Of a stretch of DNA of 64,000 nucleotides, positions 28,220 to 35,836 are shown in pieces. The number at the start of each line of letters is the position of its first letter. The first letter of the stretch is position 1. The DNA is from Winogradskyella flava. Its GTDB lineage: Bacteria > Bacteroidota > Bacteroidia > Flavobacteriales > Flavobacteriaceae. The position numbers and the translations under genes were made by a program. Location of the stretch: NCBI RefSeq assembly GCF_014243395.1, contig NZ_JACLCP010000001.1:1550001-1614000 (forward strand). Reading direction: 5' to 3'. The notes beneath the pieces were generated by a model. The model was given only the letters and a program-made list of their open reading frames with translations. It did not search any database and was not told the origin of the DNA.

Positions 28220-29401
28220 TTACAACTTAAAATAATCAATATAATTCTGTAAATCTTTATCTCCACGACCAGATAAGCTAATCACAACGATATCATCTGG
28301 GTGAAACGTTTTATGTTCAAAAATGGCAAGCGCATGGCTCGTTTCTATAGCAGGAATGATACCTTCTAGTTGTGCTAACTCCAAACCAGCTGTCATCGCT
28401 TCATCATCCGTAGCCGAATAGAATTCACCACGACCAGATTTATATAAATGTGAATGTAATGGTCCAACTCCTGGATAATCCAATCCAGCAGATATAGAAT
28501 AAGGCTCTGTGATTTGACCATCAGGTGTTTGCATTAATAGTGTTTTACAACCATGAATAATACCTTCTTTTCCCAATGCGGAAGTTGCGGCACTTTCACC
28601 AGAATGAATGCCTTTACCTGCAGCTTCAACAGCGATAATACCAACATGTTCCTTATCTAAAAAGTGATAGTAGGTTCCGGCTGCGTTGCTACCGCCTCCA
28701 ATACAAGCCACAACATAATCCGGATCTTCTTTACCTTCTTTTTCCTTTAATTGCCATTTGATTTCTTCTGAGATTACAGATTGAAATTTAGTCACCATAT
28801 CAGGATAAGGATGAGGTCCAATTGCAGAACCAATAATGTAATGCGTATCTACAGGATTATTAATCCAGTCTCTAATAGCCTCATTAGTAGCGTCTTTAAG
28901 TGTACGACTGCCAGATAAAGCGGGAATGACTTTAGCTCCTAGCATTTTCATGCGTGCTACATTTGGCGCTTGCCTTGCGATATCAATTTCACCCATATAC
29001 ACAATACATTCTATACCCATTAGCGCGCAAACTGTCGCAGTTGCCACACCATGTTGGCCTGCACCAGTTTCAGCAATAATTCTGTTTTTACCCAAACGTT
29101 TTGCCATTAGGATTTGCCCAATCGTATTATTGACTTTATGAGCACCAGTATGGTTCAGGTCTTCTCGCTTCAGGTAAACCTTAGTATTGTATTTTTCTGA
29201 AAGACGCTTTGCGAAATAGAGAGGAGAGGGTCGACCAACATAATCTTTTAGTAATTGATGAAACTCTTCCTGAAATGAAGGTTCAGCCATTATTTTTAGA
29301 TAGTTCTGACGGAGCTCTTCAACATTTGGATAGAGCATCTCTGGGATAAATGCGCCTCCAAATGCCCCGTAATAGCCTTTGTTGTTAATGTTGTAACTCA
29401 T
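28220..29401 (-). CDS. trpB: Tryptophan synthase beta subunit
   Basis: PLP enzyme joining indole and serine. The 393 residues begin MSYNINNKGYYGAFGGAFIPE. The PLP lysine lies in LNHTGAHKVNNTIGQ. ETGAGQHGVATATVCAL and the phosphate-binding CIGGGSNAAG are intact. It is separated from trpF by 88 bases containing an inverted repeat and from trpA by 151 bases with three palindromes. Confidence 0.98.
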   Translation of the reverse strand: MSYNINNKGYYGAFGGAFIPEMLYPNVEELRQNYLKIMAEPSFQEEFHQLLKDYVGRPSPLYFAKRLSEKYNTKVYLKREDLNHTGAHKVNNTIGQILMAKRLGKNRIIAETGAGQHGVATATVCALMGIECIVYMGEIDIARQAPNVARMKMLGAKVIPALSGSRTLKDATNEAIRDWINNPVDTHYIIGSAIGPHPYPDMVTKFQSVISEEIKWQLKEKEGKEDPDYVVACIGGGSNAAGTYYHFLDKEHVGIIAVEAAGKGIHSGESAATSALGKEGIIHGCKTLLMQTPDGQITEPYSISAGLDYPGVGPLHSHLYKSGRGEFYSATDDEAMTAGLELAQLEGIIPAIETSHALAIFEHKTFHPDDIVVISLSGRGDKDLQNYIDYFKL

Positions 29402-29414
29402 GTTTTAAGTATTT

Positions 29415-29511
29415 ATGTCATGTCGAGTGAAATTCTAACAAGAATTTTGTATCAAGACCTAATGCTTCTCAATACAATTTTTTCATACTTCAAAAATCAC
29501 TCGAAGTGACA
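29415..29511. repeat. Inverted repeat spanning the trpB-trpF junction
   Basis: GTCATGTCGAGTGA (29415-29428) and TCACTCGAAGTGAC (29498-29511) are imperfect inverted copies about 70 bases apart. The right arm overlaps the trpF coding end and encodes its last residues. Confidence 0.6.
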
Positions 29512-30113
29512 TGTTTTTTAAATTTTTCTAATTCTTCAATATGTTTTAATCCAGGTTCAATTTCAAATTTGCTGTTAACGTCAATGGCGTAACAATATTT
29601 TGATGCTAGACTCTTTTTAAACGCTTTAATTTTTTCTATCTCATTCAACCCAATACCTCCACTTAAAAAGTATGGCTTGGTAGATGGATAATCTTTAAGA
29701 ACATTCCAATTAAAGGTATACCCATTTCCTCCTGGCAATTTTCCTTTGGTGTCAAATAAGAAATAATCGCAAACATCTTCATAGTTACTTAACACAGAAA
29801 AATCAAATTCATCTTTTATAGAAAAAACTTTAATGATTTCTTTATTAGTGGATTTTAATAGCCTGCAAATCTCAGGTGATTCATAACCATGCAATTGAAT
29901 AGCATCAAGTTTATATTTTTCGATTTTAGCTACAATAACTTCTACTTTTTCATCAACAAAAACTCCTGCTTTTTTTATAGTCTTTGACATCTTTGGGATT
30001 GTGTCCTCAAAATGTCGCTGGGAATTTTCATAAAATATAAAGCCAAGATAATCTGGTTGCAATTGTGCAACTTCAGCGGTATTGGATTTCATGCCACAGA
30101 TTTTTAGTTTCAT
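29490..30113 (-). CDS. trpF: Phosphoribosylanthranilate isomerase
   Basis: Third step of tryptophan synthesis. The 207-residue TIM barrel has KICGMKS at the start (catalytic Cys), LDAIQLHGYESPE, catalytic Asp in YFLFDTKGKLPGGNG, and FLSGGIGLNE in the phosphate site. Its ATG overlaps the trpC stop by four bases. The last residues, VTSSDF, are encoded inside a dispersed inverted repeat. Confidence 0.97.
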   Translation of the reverse strand: MKLKICGMKSNTAEVAQLQPDYLGFIFYENSQRHFEDTIPKMSKTIKKAGVFVDEKVEVIVAKIEKYKLDAIQLHGYESPEICRLLKSTNKEIIKVFSIKDEFDFSVLSNYEDVCDYFLFDTKGKLPGGNGYTFNWNVLKDYPSTKPYFLSGGIGLNEIEKIKAFKKSLASKYCYAIDVNSKFEIEPGLKHIEELEKFKKHVTSSDF

Positions 30114-30895
30114 GACTCTAAAGTGTTTATGAATTCTGTTGCACTCACTCCTGGATTATCTGTCTTCATGAAGTTTTCGCCAATTAAAAAGCCTTTGTAA
30201 CCATAGGCTTGCAATGCTCTAATGGCTTCAACTGAACTAATACCGCTTTCGGAGACTTTTACAAAATCATTAGGTATAATCTGACTGAGTTGTTTTGAAG
30301 TTTCTAAACTGACTTCAAAAGTCTTTAGATTTCTATTGTTAACGCCGAGCATATCTAATGACGGCATAATAGATTTTTGTAATTCTTCTTCGTTATGTAT
30401 TTCTAGCAAGACATCTAGGCTAAGACTTTTTGCTAGTTCTGAAAATTGTTTAATCTCTTCTCTTGTCAATATTGCTCCAATCAAAAGAATAACATCGGCT
30501 CCATAGGCCTTAGCTTCTATGATTTGATAGGTATCAATTATAAATTCTTTTCTCAGGAGTGGAAGATTACAACTCGCACGCGCCAGCAACAAATCGTCTA
30601 GCGAACCACCAAAATACTTTCCATCCGTTAACACGGACATACCACAAACTGCAGCTTCTTCATAACCAATCGCTACATCTTGAACATTCAAACTTTGATT
30701 AATAACAGATTTTGATGGAGAACGTCTTTTATGCTCAGCTATTATTCCTGAGGTACTTGCTTTTAATTTCTGGACAAGCGAGTTTGTTTTGCGCTCAAAG
30801 AGTATTGAAGCTTCCAATTGATGAATTGGAATCAGAGATTTACGTAAATCGACTTCTTTACGTTTATCAATTACTATTTTGTCTAATATATTCAT
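30110..30895 (-). CDS. trpC: Indole-3-glycerol-phosphate synthase
   Basis: Closes the indole ring. The 261 residues begin MNILDKIVIDKRKEV. The active-site Lys and Glu are visible in IIAEHKRRSPSKSVI, LLRKEFIIDTYQI, LLEIHNEEEL, LGVNNRNLKTF and FLIGENFMK. It overlaps trpF by four bases. A perfect 7-bp hairpin lies six bases ahead of the start codon. Confidence 0.97.
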   Translation of the reverse strand: MNILDKIVIDKRKEVDLRKSLIPIHQLEASILFERKTNSLVQKLKASTSGIIAEHKRRSPSKSVINQSLNVQDVAIGYEEAAVCGMSVLTDGKYFGGSLDDLLLARASCNLPLLRKEFIIDTYQIIEAKAYGADVILLIGAILTREEIKQFSELAKSLSLDVLLEIHNEEELQKSIMPSLDMLGVNNRNLKTFEVSLETSKQLSQIIPNDFVKVSESGISSVEAIRALQAYGYKGFLIGENFMKTDNPGVSATEFINTLES

Positions 30896-30901
30896 ACTTA
30901 T

Positions 30902-30919
30902 TTCCTGCGAAGGCAGGAA
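30902..30919. repeat. TTCCTGC...GCAGGAA hairpin repeat
   Basis: TTCCTGC, loop GAAG, GCAGGAA: a perfect 7-bp stem six bases ahead of the trpC start. It continues into the duplicated segment at 30915-30947. Confidence 0.85.
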
Positions 30920-30947
30920 TCTATTTTAAATTTATAGCTTCTATTCA
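30915..30947. repeat. 33-base duplicated segment, copy 1
   Basis: AGGAATCTATTTTAAATTTA followed by TAGCTTCTATTCA. It matches 32181-32213 at 31 of 33 bases, extending well past the hairpin. Confidence 0.85.
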
Positions 30948-31163
30948 TTTTGCCTTGATGCAAAACGAACCAAAAAATCACAATCAAAATTAGGAAATTG
31001 CTAAAGCACCTTTCACTTTTAGAACTTCGTGCTTAAGGCTGCGCCTCGCATCTTCGTTCTTTCGTTCATTATTTCTGAATTTTGATGATTCCGACTTTGT
31101 CGGAAATCAGGACTTTTATATTTACTTTATTTTGTTTTTAATTCCAATTGTTAATCATTCTTC

Positions 31164-32159
31164 CTAACTCCTGCTCAACTCAATTAGTTTGTCTAAACTC
31201 GCTTTTGCTTTACCATTTAATAGTGATGCTTTAGCTAATTCAAACCCTTCCATATGCGAAATCTGTTTTACAGTAGCTATGGCCAACCCTGCATTGGCAC
31301 AAACCACGTTGTTATGTGCTTCAGTGCCATTACCATTAATGATCTTGGTAAATAATTCTGCAGCTTGCGGTACTGTATTCCCTCCAAAAATTTCGGTTTG
31401 CTCTACTTTATTCAACCCTAAATCTTCAGGTCCGAAAAGAGCTTCAGAATTATTAGAGATCACTTTTGTTTTACCTGTCAAAGAGATTTCATCATAACCA
31501 TCTAAAGCATGAACGACCGCATAGTTTTTTTCAGATTCTTGATATAGGTAGCCATAAAGTCTCAGTAACTCTAAATTAAATACGCCAACCATTTGATTTT
31601 TCGGAAAGGCCGGATTTACCATTGGTCCTAGCATATTGAAGAATGTTTTTACACCTAGTTCTTTTCGAATTGGCGCTACATTTTTCATGGCAGGATGAAA
31701 TAGAGGTGCATGCAAAACACAAATTCCCGCTTCATCCATACTGCGTTTTAAGAAGCCAATATCATTCGTAAATTTTATTCCTAAATGCTCCATGACATTT
31801 GAAGAACCGCACGCTGAAGAGACACCGTAATTGCCATGCTTTGTTACATGGACTCCAGCTCCGGCAGTTACAAATGATGACAAGGTTGAAATGTTAAATG
31901 TATCCTTTCCATCTCCTCCTGTACCACATAAATCAATGCTATTATAGTCTTCTAAATTTACTGGAATACATAATTCTAAAAGCGCATCTCTAAATCCGCG
32001 AAGCTCGTCTATAGTAATACTGCGCATCATGTATACCGTCAGGAATGAAGCTATTTGACTTTGGTTATATTTTCCGTTGGAAATATTCACCAAAACGTTT
32101 TTCGCTTCCTCACTTGAGATACTTTCTTGATTAATAAGTCTATTTAATAGTGCTTTCAT
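31164..32159 (-). CDS. trpD: Anthranilate phosphoribosyltransferase
   Basis: Transfers phosphoribose from PRPP to anthranilate. The 331 residues have the PRPP loop LCGTGGDGKDTFNIST, KHGNYGVSSACGSSNVMEHLG and the acceptor-site segment MLGPMVNPAFPKNQMVGVF. The start at 32159 (MKALLNRL) is preferred. A further in-frame ATG at 32168 lies inside a hairpin repeat and would add only three residues. Confidence 0.97.
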   Translation of the reverse strand: MKALLNRLINQESISSEEAKNVLVNISNGKYNQSQIASFLTVYMMRSITIDELRGFRDALLELCIPVNLEDYNSIDLCGTGGDGKDTFNISTLSSFVTAGAGVHVTKHGNYGVSSACGSSNVMEHLGIKFTNDIGFLKRSMDEAGICVLHAPLFHPAMKNVAPIRKELGVKTFFNMLGPMVNPAFPKNQMVGVFNLELLRLYGYLYQESEKNYAVVHALDGYDEISLTGKTKVISNNSEALFGPEDLGLNKVEQTEIFGGNTVPQAAELFTKIINGNGTEAHNNVVCANAGLAIATVKQISHMEGFELAKASLLNGKAKASLDKLIELSRS

Positions 32160-32166
32160 ATTTGTC

Positions 32167-32186
32167 ATTCCTGTGCAGTTAGGAAT
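32167..32186. repeat. ATTCCT...AGGAAT hairpin repeat
   Basis: ATTCCT and AGGAAT close an eight-base loop. It lies seven bases ahead of the trpD start and continues into the duplication at 32181-32213. Confidence 0.75.
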
Positions 32187-32213
32187 CTATTTTAAATTTA
32201 TCGCTTCTGTTCA
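32181..32213. repeat. 33-base duplicated segment, copy 2
   Basis: AGGAATCTATTTTAAATTTA followed by TCGCTTCTGTTCA; 31 of 33 bases identical to 30915-30947. Confidence 0.85.
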
Positions 32214-32243
32214 AATTCCCTCTTTTTAGTCAATTGTCAATTA

Positions 32244-32810
32244 CTAACTATTCACCCAATTCTCCAATATTTTTTTTCCATCCGGTGTTAGCACGGATTC
32301 AGGATGATATTGAACGCCTTTAACATCATAAATCTTATGTCTTAGAGACATGATCTGTCCATTATTGTCGAAAGATGTTGCTTCAAGACTATCAGGTAAA
32401 TTAGTGTTAACCACCCAAGAATGATATCGACCTACTTCAAATGTTTTATCCAGTCCTTTAAACAATGTTTCATCGTCAACAGAAAGTGTAATATTAGTAG
32501 CAACACCATGGTAAACCTTATCCAAATTTTCTAAAGAACCGCCAAAAACTTCACCTATGGCTTGTTGTCCTAAACAAACCCCTAAAATACTTTTAGTAGG
32601 AGCATATACAGCAATAATTTCTTTAAGTAAACCGGCTTCATCAGGTATTCCTGGACCTGGTGATAAGACTATTTTGTCAAATGCATCAACTTCTTCGATG
32701 GTCAATTTGTCATTTCTTTTAACCGTCACATCACAATCTAAATCCTCTAAATAATGAACCAGATTATATGTAAAACTGTCGTAATTATCTATGACTAGTA
32801 TTTTTTTCAT
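32244..32810 (-). CDS. trpG: Anthranilate synthase glutamine amidotransferase subunit
   Basis: Supplies ammonia from glutamine to TrpE. The 188-residue class I amidotransferase has LVIDNYDSFTYNLV at the N-terminus, catalytic Cys in LGVCLGQQAIGEVFGG, and His-Glu in GVQYHPESVLTPDG. It may also serve folate synthesis. A perfect 8-bp hairpin lies 14 bases ahead of the start. Confidence 0.97.
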   Translation of the reverse strand: MKKILVIDNYDSFTYNLVHYLEDLDCDVTVKRNDKLTIEEVDAFDKIVLSPGPGIPDEAGLLKEIIAVYAPTKSILGVCLGQQAIGEVFGGSLENLDKVYHGVATNITLSVDDETLFKGLDKTFEVGRYHSWVVNTNLPDSLEATSFDNNGQIMSLRHKIYDVKGVQYHPESVLTPDGKKILENWVNS

Positions 32811-32824
32811 AAGCCTTTCCCTAG

Positions 32825-32843
32825 CCCTTTCCAGAGGAAAGGG
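32825..32843. repeat. Perfect hairpin upstream of trpG
   Basis: CCCTTTCC, loop AGA, GGAAAGGG: an 8-bp perfect stem 14 bases ahead of the trpG start codon. A direct partial copy, TTTCCCTAG, precedes it. Confidence 0.8.
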
Positions 32844-32902
32844 AATTTGTTTTTTGAATTAATAGTATTTGTTCTCAACTTTATGATTCTAACTGTATTT
32901 TT

Positions 32903-32965
32903 CACTCATCACTCATCACTCATCACTCATCACTCATCACTCATCACTCATCATTCATCACTCTT
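32903..32965. repeat. Heptanucleotide tandem repeat between trpE and trpG
   Basis: CACTCAT is repeated seven times perfectly (32903-32951), then CATTCAT and CACTCTT. On the coding strand the unit is TGATGAG. The array abuts the trpE stop codon (32964-32966). Each unit offers an overlapping stop and start (TGATG), and because the period is seven the units cycle through all three frames. Confidence 0.95.
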
Positions 32966-34364
32966 AAATATCTTTAGCTTGTTCAATAGCGTTAGTTAAA
33001 GCACCAAGCTTATTATATACTTCTTGTAATTCGCTTTCAGGATTAGATTTAGCAACCAAACCTGCACCAGCCTGCCAGAAGAGTTTATGATTTTTGCTTA
33101 AAAATGTTCTAATCATTATGGCATGATTAAAATTGCCTTCAAAATCCATAAAACCAATTGCGCCTCCATAATAAGCTCTACTTGTTTTTTCGTACTTTTC
33201 TATGAGTTGCATAGCCATATGTTTTGGCGCACCACTTAAAGTACCTGCAGGAAAGGTGTCTGCAACCACTTGCATGGTATCGGTTCCTTTATGCTTTAGC
33301 CCAGTTACTTTACTTACTAAGTGAATAACATGCGAAAAGAATTGGACTTCCCTATAGTTTTCGACAGTAACATCGTGACCATGTCTACTTAAATCATTTC
33401 GAGCTAAATCTACTAACATTACATGTTCACTATTCTCCTTGTCATCTTCAATAAGTTGTTCCGCAAGTTCAGCATCTTTAAGATCATTTCCTGTGCGTTT
33501 AAACGTACCGGCAATTGGATGTATCTCGGCTTTACCGTCACTTACTATCAATTGTGCCTCTGGTGAGCTGCCAAATATTTTAAAATTCCCATAATCAAAA
33601 TAGAATAGGTAGGGAGATGGATTAATACTTCTTAAAGCACGATATACGTTGAATTCATCGCCACTAAATTGTTGTGAAAATCGTTTTGAAAGTACGAGTT
33701 GAAATACATCTCCTCTTGCACAATGCTTTTTCGCTAGTTCTACCTGTTGTTTATATGCTTCGTCCGAAAGATTTGACTCAATACCACCTTTGGTATTGAA
33801 ATCATATGACGCATATTGTCGCGTTTGAATTAATTGAAGGATGTCATTAATATTATTTTCTGTATCAAAACAATGTGCGAAAATGTATGCTTCGTTTTTA
33901 AAGTGATTAATGGCGATGATGTTTTGATATACAGCATAATAAATGTCCGGAATATCAATGGAGTCTTCTTTTTTTGATATGTCAATATCTTCAAAATACT
34001 TTACAGCGTCATATGAGGTATATCCAAAAATCCCATTATTTATAAATTTAAATTTTTTCTTGGAGTCTACTTTGAATCGTTGTGTGAATTTGTGTATTTC
34101 TTCTACGACACCAACAGTATCTGTAAAGTTATGCTTTGAGCTGCCGTCTGGATATATTTGATAAATATTACCATCTTTAACTTTTATTGAAGCAATAGGA
34201 TTACAACATATATACGAAAAGCTATTGTCATTAGCATGGTAATCACTACTCTCTAACAATATACTATTGGGGAACTTATCCCTTATTTTAAGATAAATAC
34301 TTACAGGTGTAATAGTATCTGCGAGTATCTTTTTATAATGCGTATATAGGCTAAATGTTTTCAT
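32964..34364 (-). CDS. trpE: Anthranilate synthase component I
   Basis: Converts chorismate to anthranilate using ammonia from TrpG; committed step of the pathway and usually feedback-inhibited by tryptophan. The 466 residues have an N-terminal regulatory region with LLESSDYHANDNSFSYIC (the LLES motif of the tryptophan pocket). The chorismate-binding domain follows: PSPYLFYFDYGNFKIFGSSPE, HPIAGTFKRTG, ELIEDDKENSEHVMLVDLARND, AGTLSGAPK and GGAIG. The ATG at 34364 is preferred over a TTG one codon upstream. It lies 12 bases after the attenuator T run. Confidence 0.97.
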   Translation of the reverse strand: MKTFSLYTHYKKILADTITPVSIYLKIRDKFPNSILLESSDYHANDNSFSYICCNPIASIKVKDGNIYQIYPDGSSKHNFTDTVGVVEEIHKFTQRFKVDSKKKFKFINNGIFGYTSYDAVKYFEDIDISKKEDSIDIPDIYYAVYQNIIAINHFKNEAYIFAHCFDTENNINDILQLIQTRQYASYDFNTKGGIESNLSDEAYKQQVELAKKHCARGDVFQLVLSKRFSQQFSGDEFNVYRALRSINPSPYLFYFDYGNFKIFGSSPEAQLIVSDGKAEIHPIAGTFKRTGNDLKDAELAEQLIEDDKENSEHVMLVDLARNDLSRHGHDVTVENYREVQFFSHVIHLVSKVTGLKHKGTDTMQVVADTFPAGTLSGAPKHMAMQLIEKYEKTSRAYYGGAIGFMDFEGNFNHAIMIRTFLSKNHKLFWQAGAGLVAKSNPESELQEVYNKLGALTNAIEQAKDI

Positions 34365-34378
34365 CAATTTTAATTAAA

Positions 34379-34408
34379 AAAAGGCTTGTCGTGAATGACA
34401 AGCCTTTT
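34379..34408 (-). terminator. trp attenuator terminator hairpin
   Basis: On the minus strand AAAAGGCTTGTC, loop ATTCAC, GACAAGCCTTTT: a perfect 12-bp stem followed by a run of seven T (34376-34382). It lies between the Trp-rich leader peptide and trpE, the position of an attenuator. Confidence 0.92.
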
Positions 34409-34440
34409 CTATATTTTTTATACCAAGGGTTATTTCACGA
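34389..34440 (-). promoter_or_regulatory. Predicted trp antiterminator pairing
   Basis: On the minus strand TCGTGAA at 34434-34440, which overlaps the leader peptide stop codon, is perfectly complementary to TTCACGA at 34389-34395. The latter spans the loop and the first bases of the 3' arm of the terminator. Pairing them would break the terminator stem. Confidence 0.7.
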
Positions 34441-34491
34441 ACATAAGTTTGAGAATTTCCACCACCAGATATGATTTGTTGTTATTTTCAT
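34435..34491 (-). CDS. trpL: trp operon leader peptide
   Basis: An 18-codon frame, MKITTNHIWWWKFSNLCS, with three consecutive TGG (Trp) codons at positions 9-11. It is followed by a mutually exclusive terminator/antiterminator ahead of trpE. This is the arrangement of ribosome-mediated attenuation: scarce charged tRNA-Trp stalls the ribosome at the Trp codons and lets the antiterminator form. Its ATG lies eight bases after the -7 box, so the mRNA would be nearly leaderless. Confidence 0.9.
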   Translation of the reverse strand: MKITTNHIWWWKFSNLCS

Positions 34492-34499
34492 TTGAATGT

Positions 34500-34530
34500 C
34501 AAATATAGAAATGATAATTTGTAATTTCAA
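34500..34530 (-). promoter_or_regulatory. trp operon promoter
   Basis: On the minus strand TTG (34530-34528), 20 bases, then TATATTTG (34507-34500). This is a full match to the Bacteroidota consensus. Transcription should begin within a few bases, directly ahead of the leader peptide ATG at 34491. Confidence 0.8.
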
Positions 34531-34593
34531 GCGAATGAATTAATTTTTTGTTAATTATTTAATGTTCAGTGAATGGATTAATAACTTTATGCC

Positions 34594-35142
34594 ATGAAGC
34601 AAATAATACTTTTATGCTTATTTGTTGTTTTTTCTTGCAAAGAAGAATCAAAAAATGCTGCTGAAGTTAAGGCCAATACGGCTGTTCCAGAAAAAAAAGA
34701 AACGGCTATTGATGTCTCGCAAATAGATCTTGAAATTTATGATTATGACGGCTTAGAGCCATTAATAAATAAAAAGGATGATAAAATCCACGTTGTAAAT
34801 TTTTGGGCAACATGGTGTGCACCTTGTGTTAAGGAATTACCTTATTTTGAAAAATTAAATCAAGAATATAAAGATGAAAATGTTGAAGTGCTCTTGGTGA
34901 GCTTAGATTTTCCAAGAAACTATGAAACGAAGTTAAAACTGTTTATGAAAAAACATAATCTACAATCTAAGGTTATCGCCTTTGATGATGTTGATCAAAA
35001 TAGATGGATACCTGCAATTAATGAAAAATGGTCAGGCGCATTACCGGCAACAATAATCTACAATAATAATAAGCGACAATTCTATGAGAGGTCGTTTACC
35101 CAAGAAGAATTAGAAATCGAATTAAAACAATTTTTAAATTAA
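34594..35142 (+). CDS. TlpA-like thioredoxin-fold lipoprotein
   Basis: A 182-residue periplasmic or membrane-anchored reductase. The N-terminus has a lipobox (VVFSC, Cys15), then a ~40-residue linker, then a TlpA/ResA-type thioredoxin domain with active site WATWCAPCVKELPYF and the cis-Pro in GALPATII. It likely reduces disulfides or supports cytochrome c maturation. It is followed eight bases later by a redoxin gene, so they form one unit. Confidence 0.92.
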   Translation: MKQIILLCLFVVFSCKEESKNAAEVKANTAVPEKKETAIDVSQIDLEIYDYDGLEPLINKKDDKIHVVNFWATWCAPCVKELPYFEKLNQEYKDENVEVLLVSLDFPRNYETKLKLFMKKHNLQSKVIAFDDVDQNRWIPAINEKWSGALPATIIYNNNKRQFYERSFTQEELEIELKQFLN

Positions 35143-35149
35143 TAGACTT

Positions 35150-35812
35150 ATGAATTTTACTAAAAAAAATCACGAACACTTAAACCGTAGAAGTGTGGTG
35201 AGTAAAACTTTAAAATTACTTGCAGTATTAGTGTTGGCAGTAACACTGTCTGCTTTTACAATTAATATTGATGGCGATGGTTATAAAATCGGTGATATCG
35301 CTACAGATTTTAGCTTGGAAAATATTGATGGAAGTATGGTTTCGTTAACTGATTATAATGACGCGAAAGGCTTTATTGTAATCTTTACTTGTAATACATG
35401 TCCTTATGCTGTTGCCTACGAAGATAGAATCGAGGCATTAAATAAAAAATATGCCGATGCTGGTTACCCTGTAGTTGCGATTATGCCGAATAATACGGAT
35501 ATAAAACCAGGAGATAACATGGAGGCTATGAAAGCAAGAGCAAAAGCTAAAGGGTTTACCTTTGCTTACTTAATGGATAAGGGACAAAAGATTTATCCAC
35601 AGTATGGAGCAACAAAGACACCACACGTTTATATATTAGAAAAAACCAAAAAAGGAAATATTGTAAAGTATATAGGGGCCATTGACGATAATTATAAGGA
35701 TGCTAAAGCAGTAACAACTAAATATGTTGAAGATGCCGTAAATGCCTTGTTAAACAAACAGGACATTGAGATAAAAGAGACAAGAGCAATTGGTTGCTCC
35801 ATTAAAGTCTAA
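35150..35812 (+). CDS. Exported redoxin (AhpC/TSA-type thioredoxin-fold protein)
   Basis: A 220-residue protein with an N-terminal membrane or signal segment (LKLLAVLVLAVTLSAFT, residues ~22-38). The redoxin domain has GDIATDFSLENIDG, VIFTCNTCPYAVAYEDRI (CxxC) and cis-Pro in TKTPHVYILE. Homologues are often called thioredoxin family proteins; peroxidase activity is possible but unproven. It ends in a strong terminator, closing the two-gene unit with the TlpA-like gene. Confidence 0.88.
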   Translation: MNFTKKNHEHLNRRSVVSKTLKLLAVLVLAVTLSAFTINIDGDGYKIGDIATDFSLENIDGSMVSLTDYNDAKGFIVIFTCNTCPYAVAYEDRIEALNKKYADAGYPVVAIMPNNTDIKPGDNMEAMKARAKAKGFTFAYLMDKGQKIYPQYGATKTPHVYILEKTKKGNIVKYIGAIDDNYKDAKAVTTKYVEDAVNALLNKQDIEIKETRAIGCSIKV

Positions 35813-35836
35813 GTATTACCTAAAAGTTAAATTTTG

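Larger units (their letters stand above)
30896..31163. other. trpD-trpC intergenic region, repeat-rich
   Basis: This 268-base gap inside the trp operon shows no convincing gene. It holds the TTCCTGC hairpin (30902-30919), the left member of a 33-base duplication (30915-30947), and TCCGAC-TTT-GTCGGA near 31090-31104, a perfect 6-bp hairpin. Confidence 0.6.

Noticed and set aside
30712..30993. Plus-strand coding frame of 93 codons in and after trpC
   Set aside because: It is antisense to trpC for most of its length and then runs through a dispersed repeat; no protein-like features.
32903..32965. CRISPR-like regular repeat
   Set aside because: The units are seven bases, directly adjacent and without spacers; no cas genes are nearby. 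It is a simple tandem repeat.
34370..34500. T-box or TRAP control of the trp operon
   Set aside because: No T-box sequence or specifier structure and no series of G/UAG triplets is seen. The Trp-codon leader explains the terminator better.
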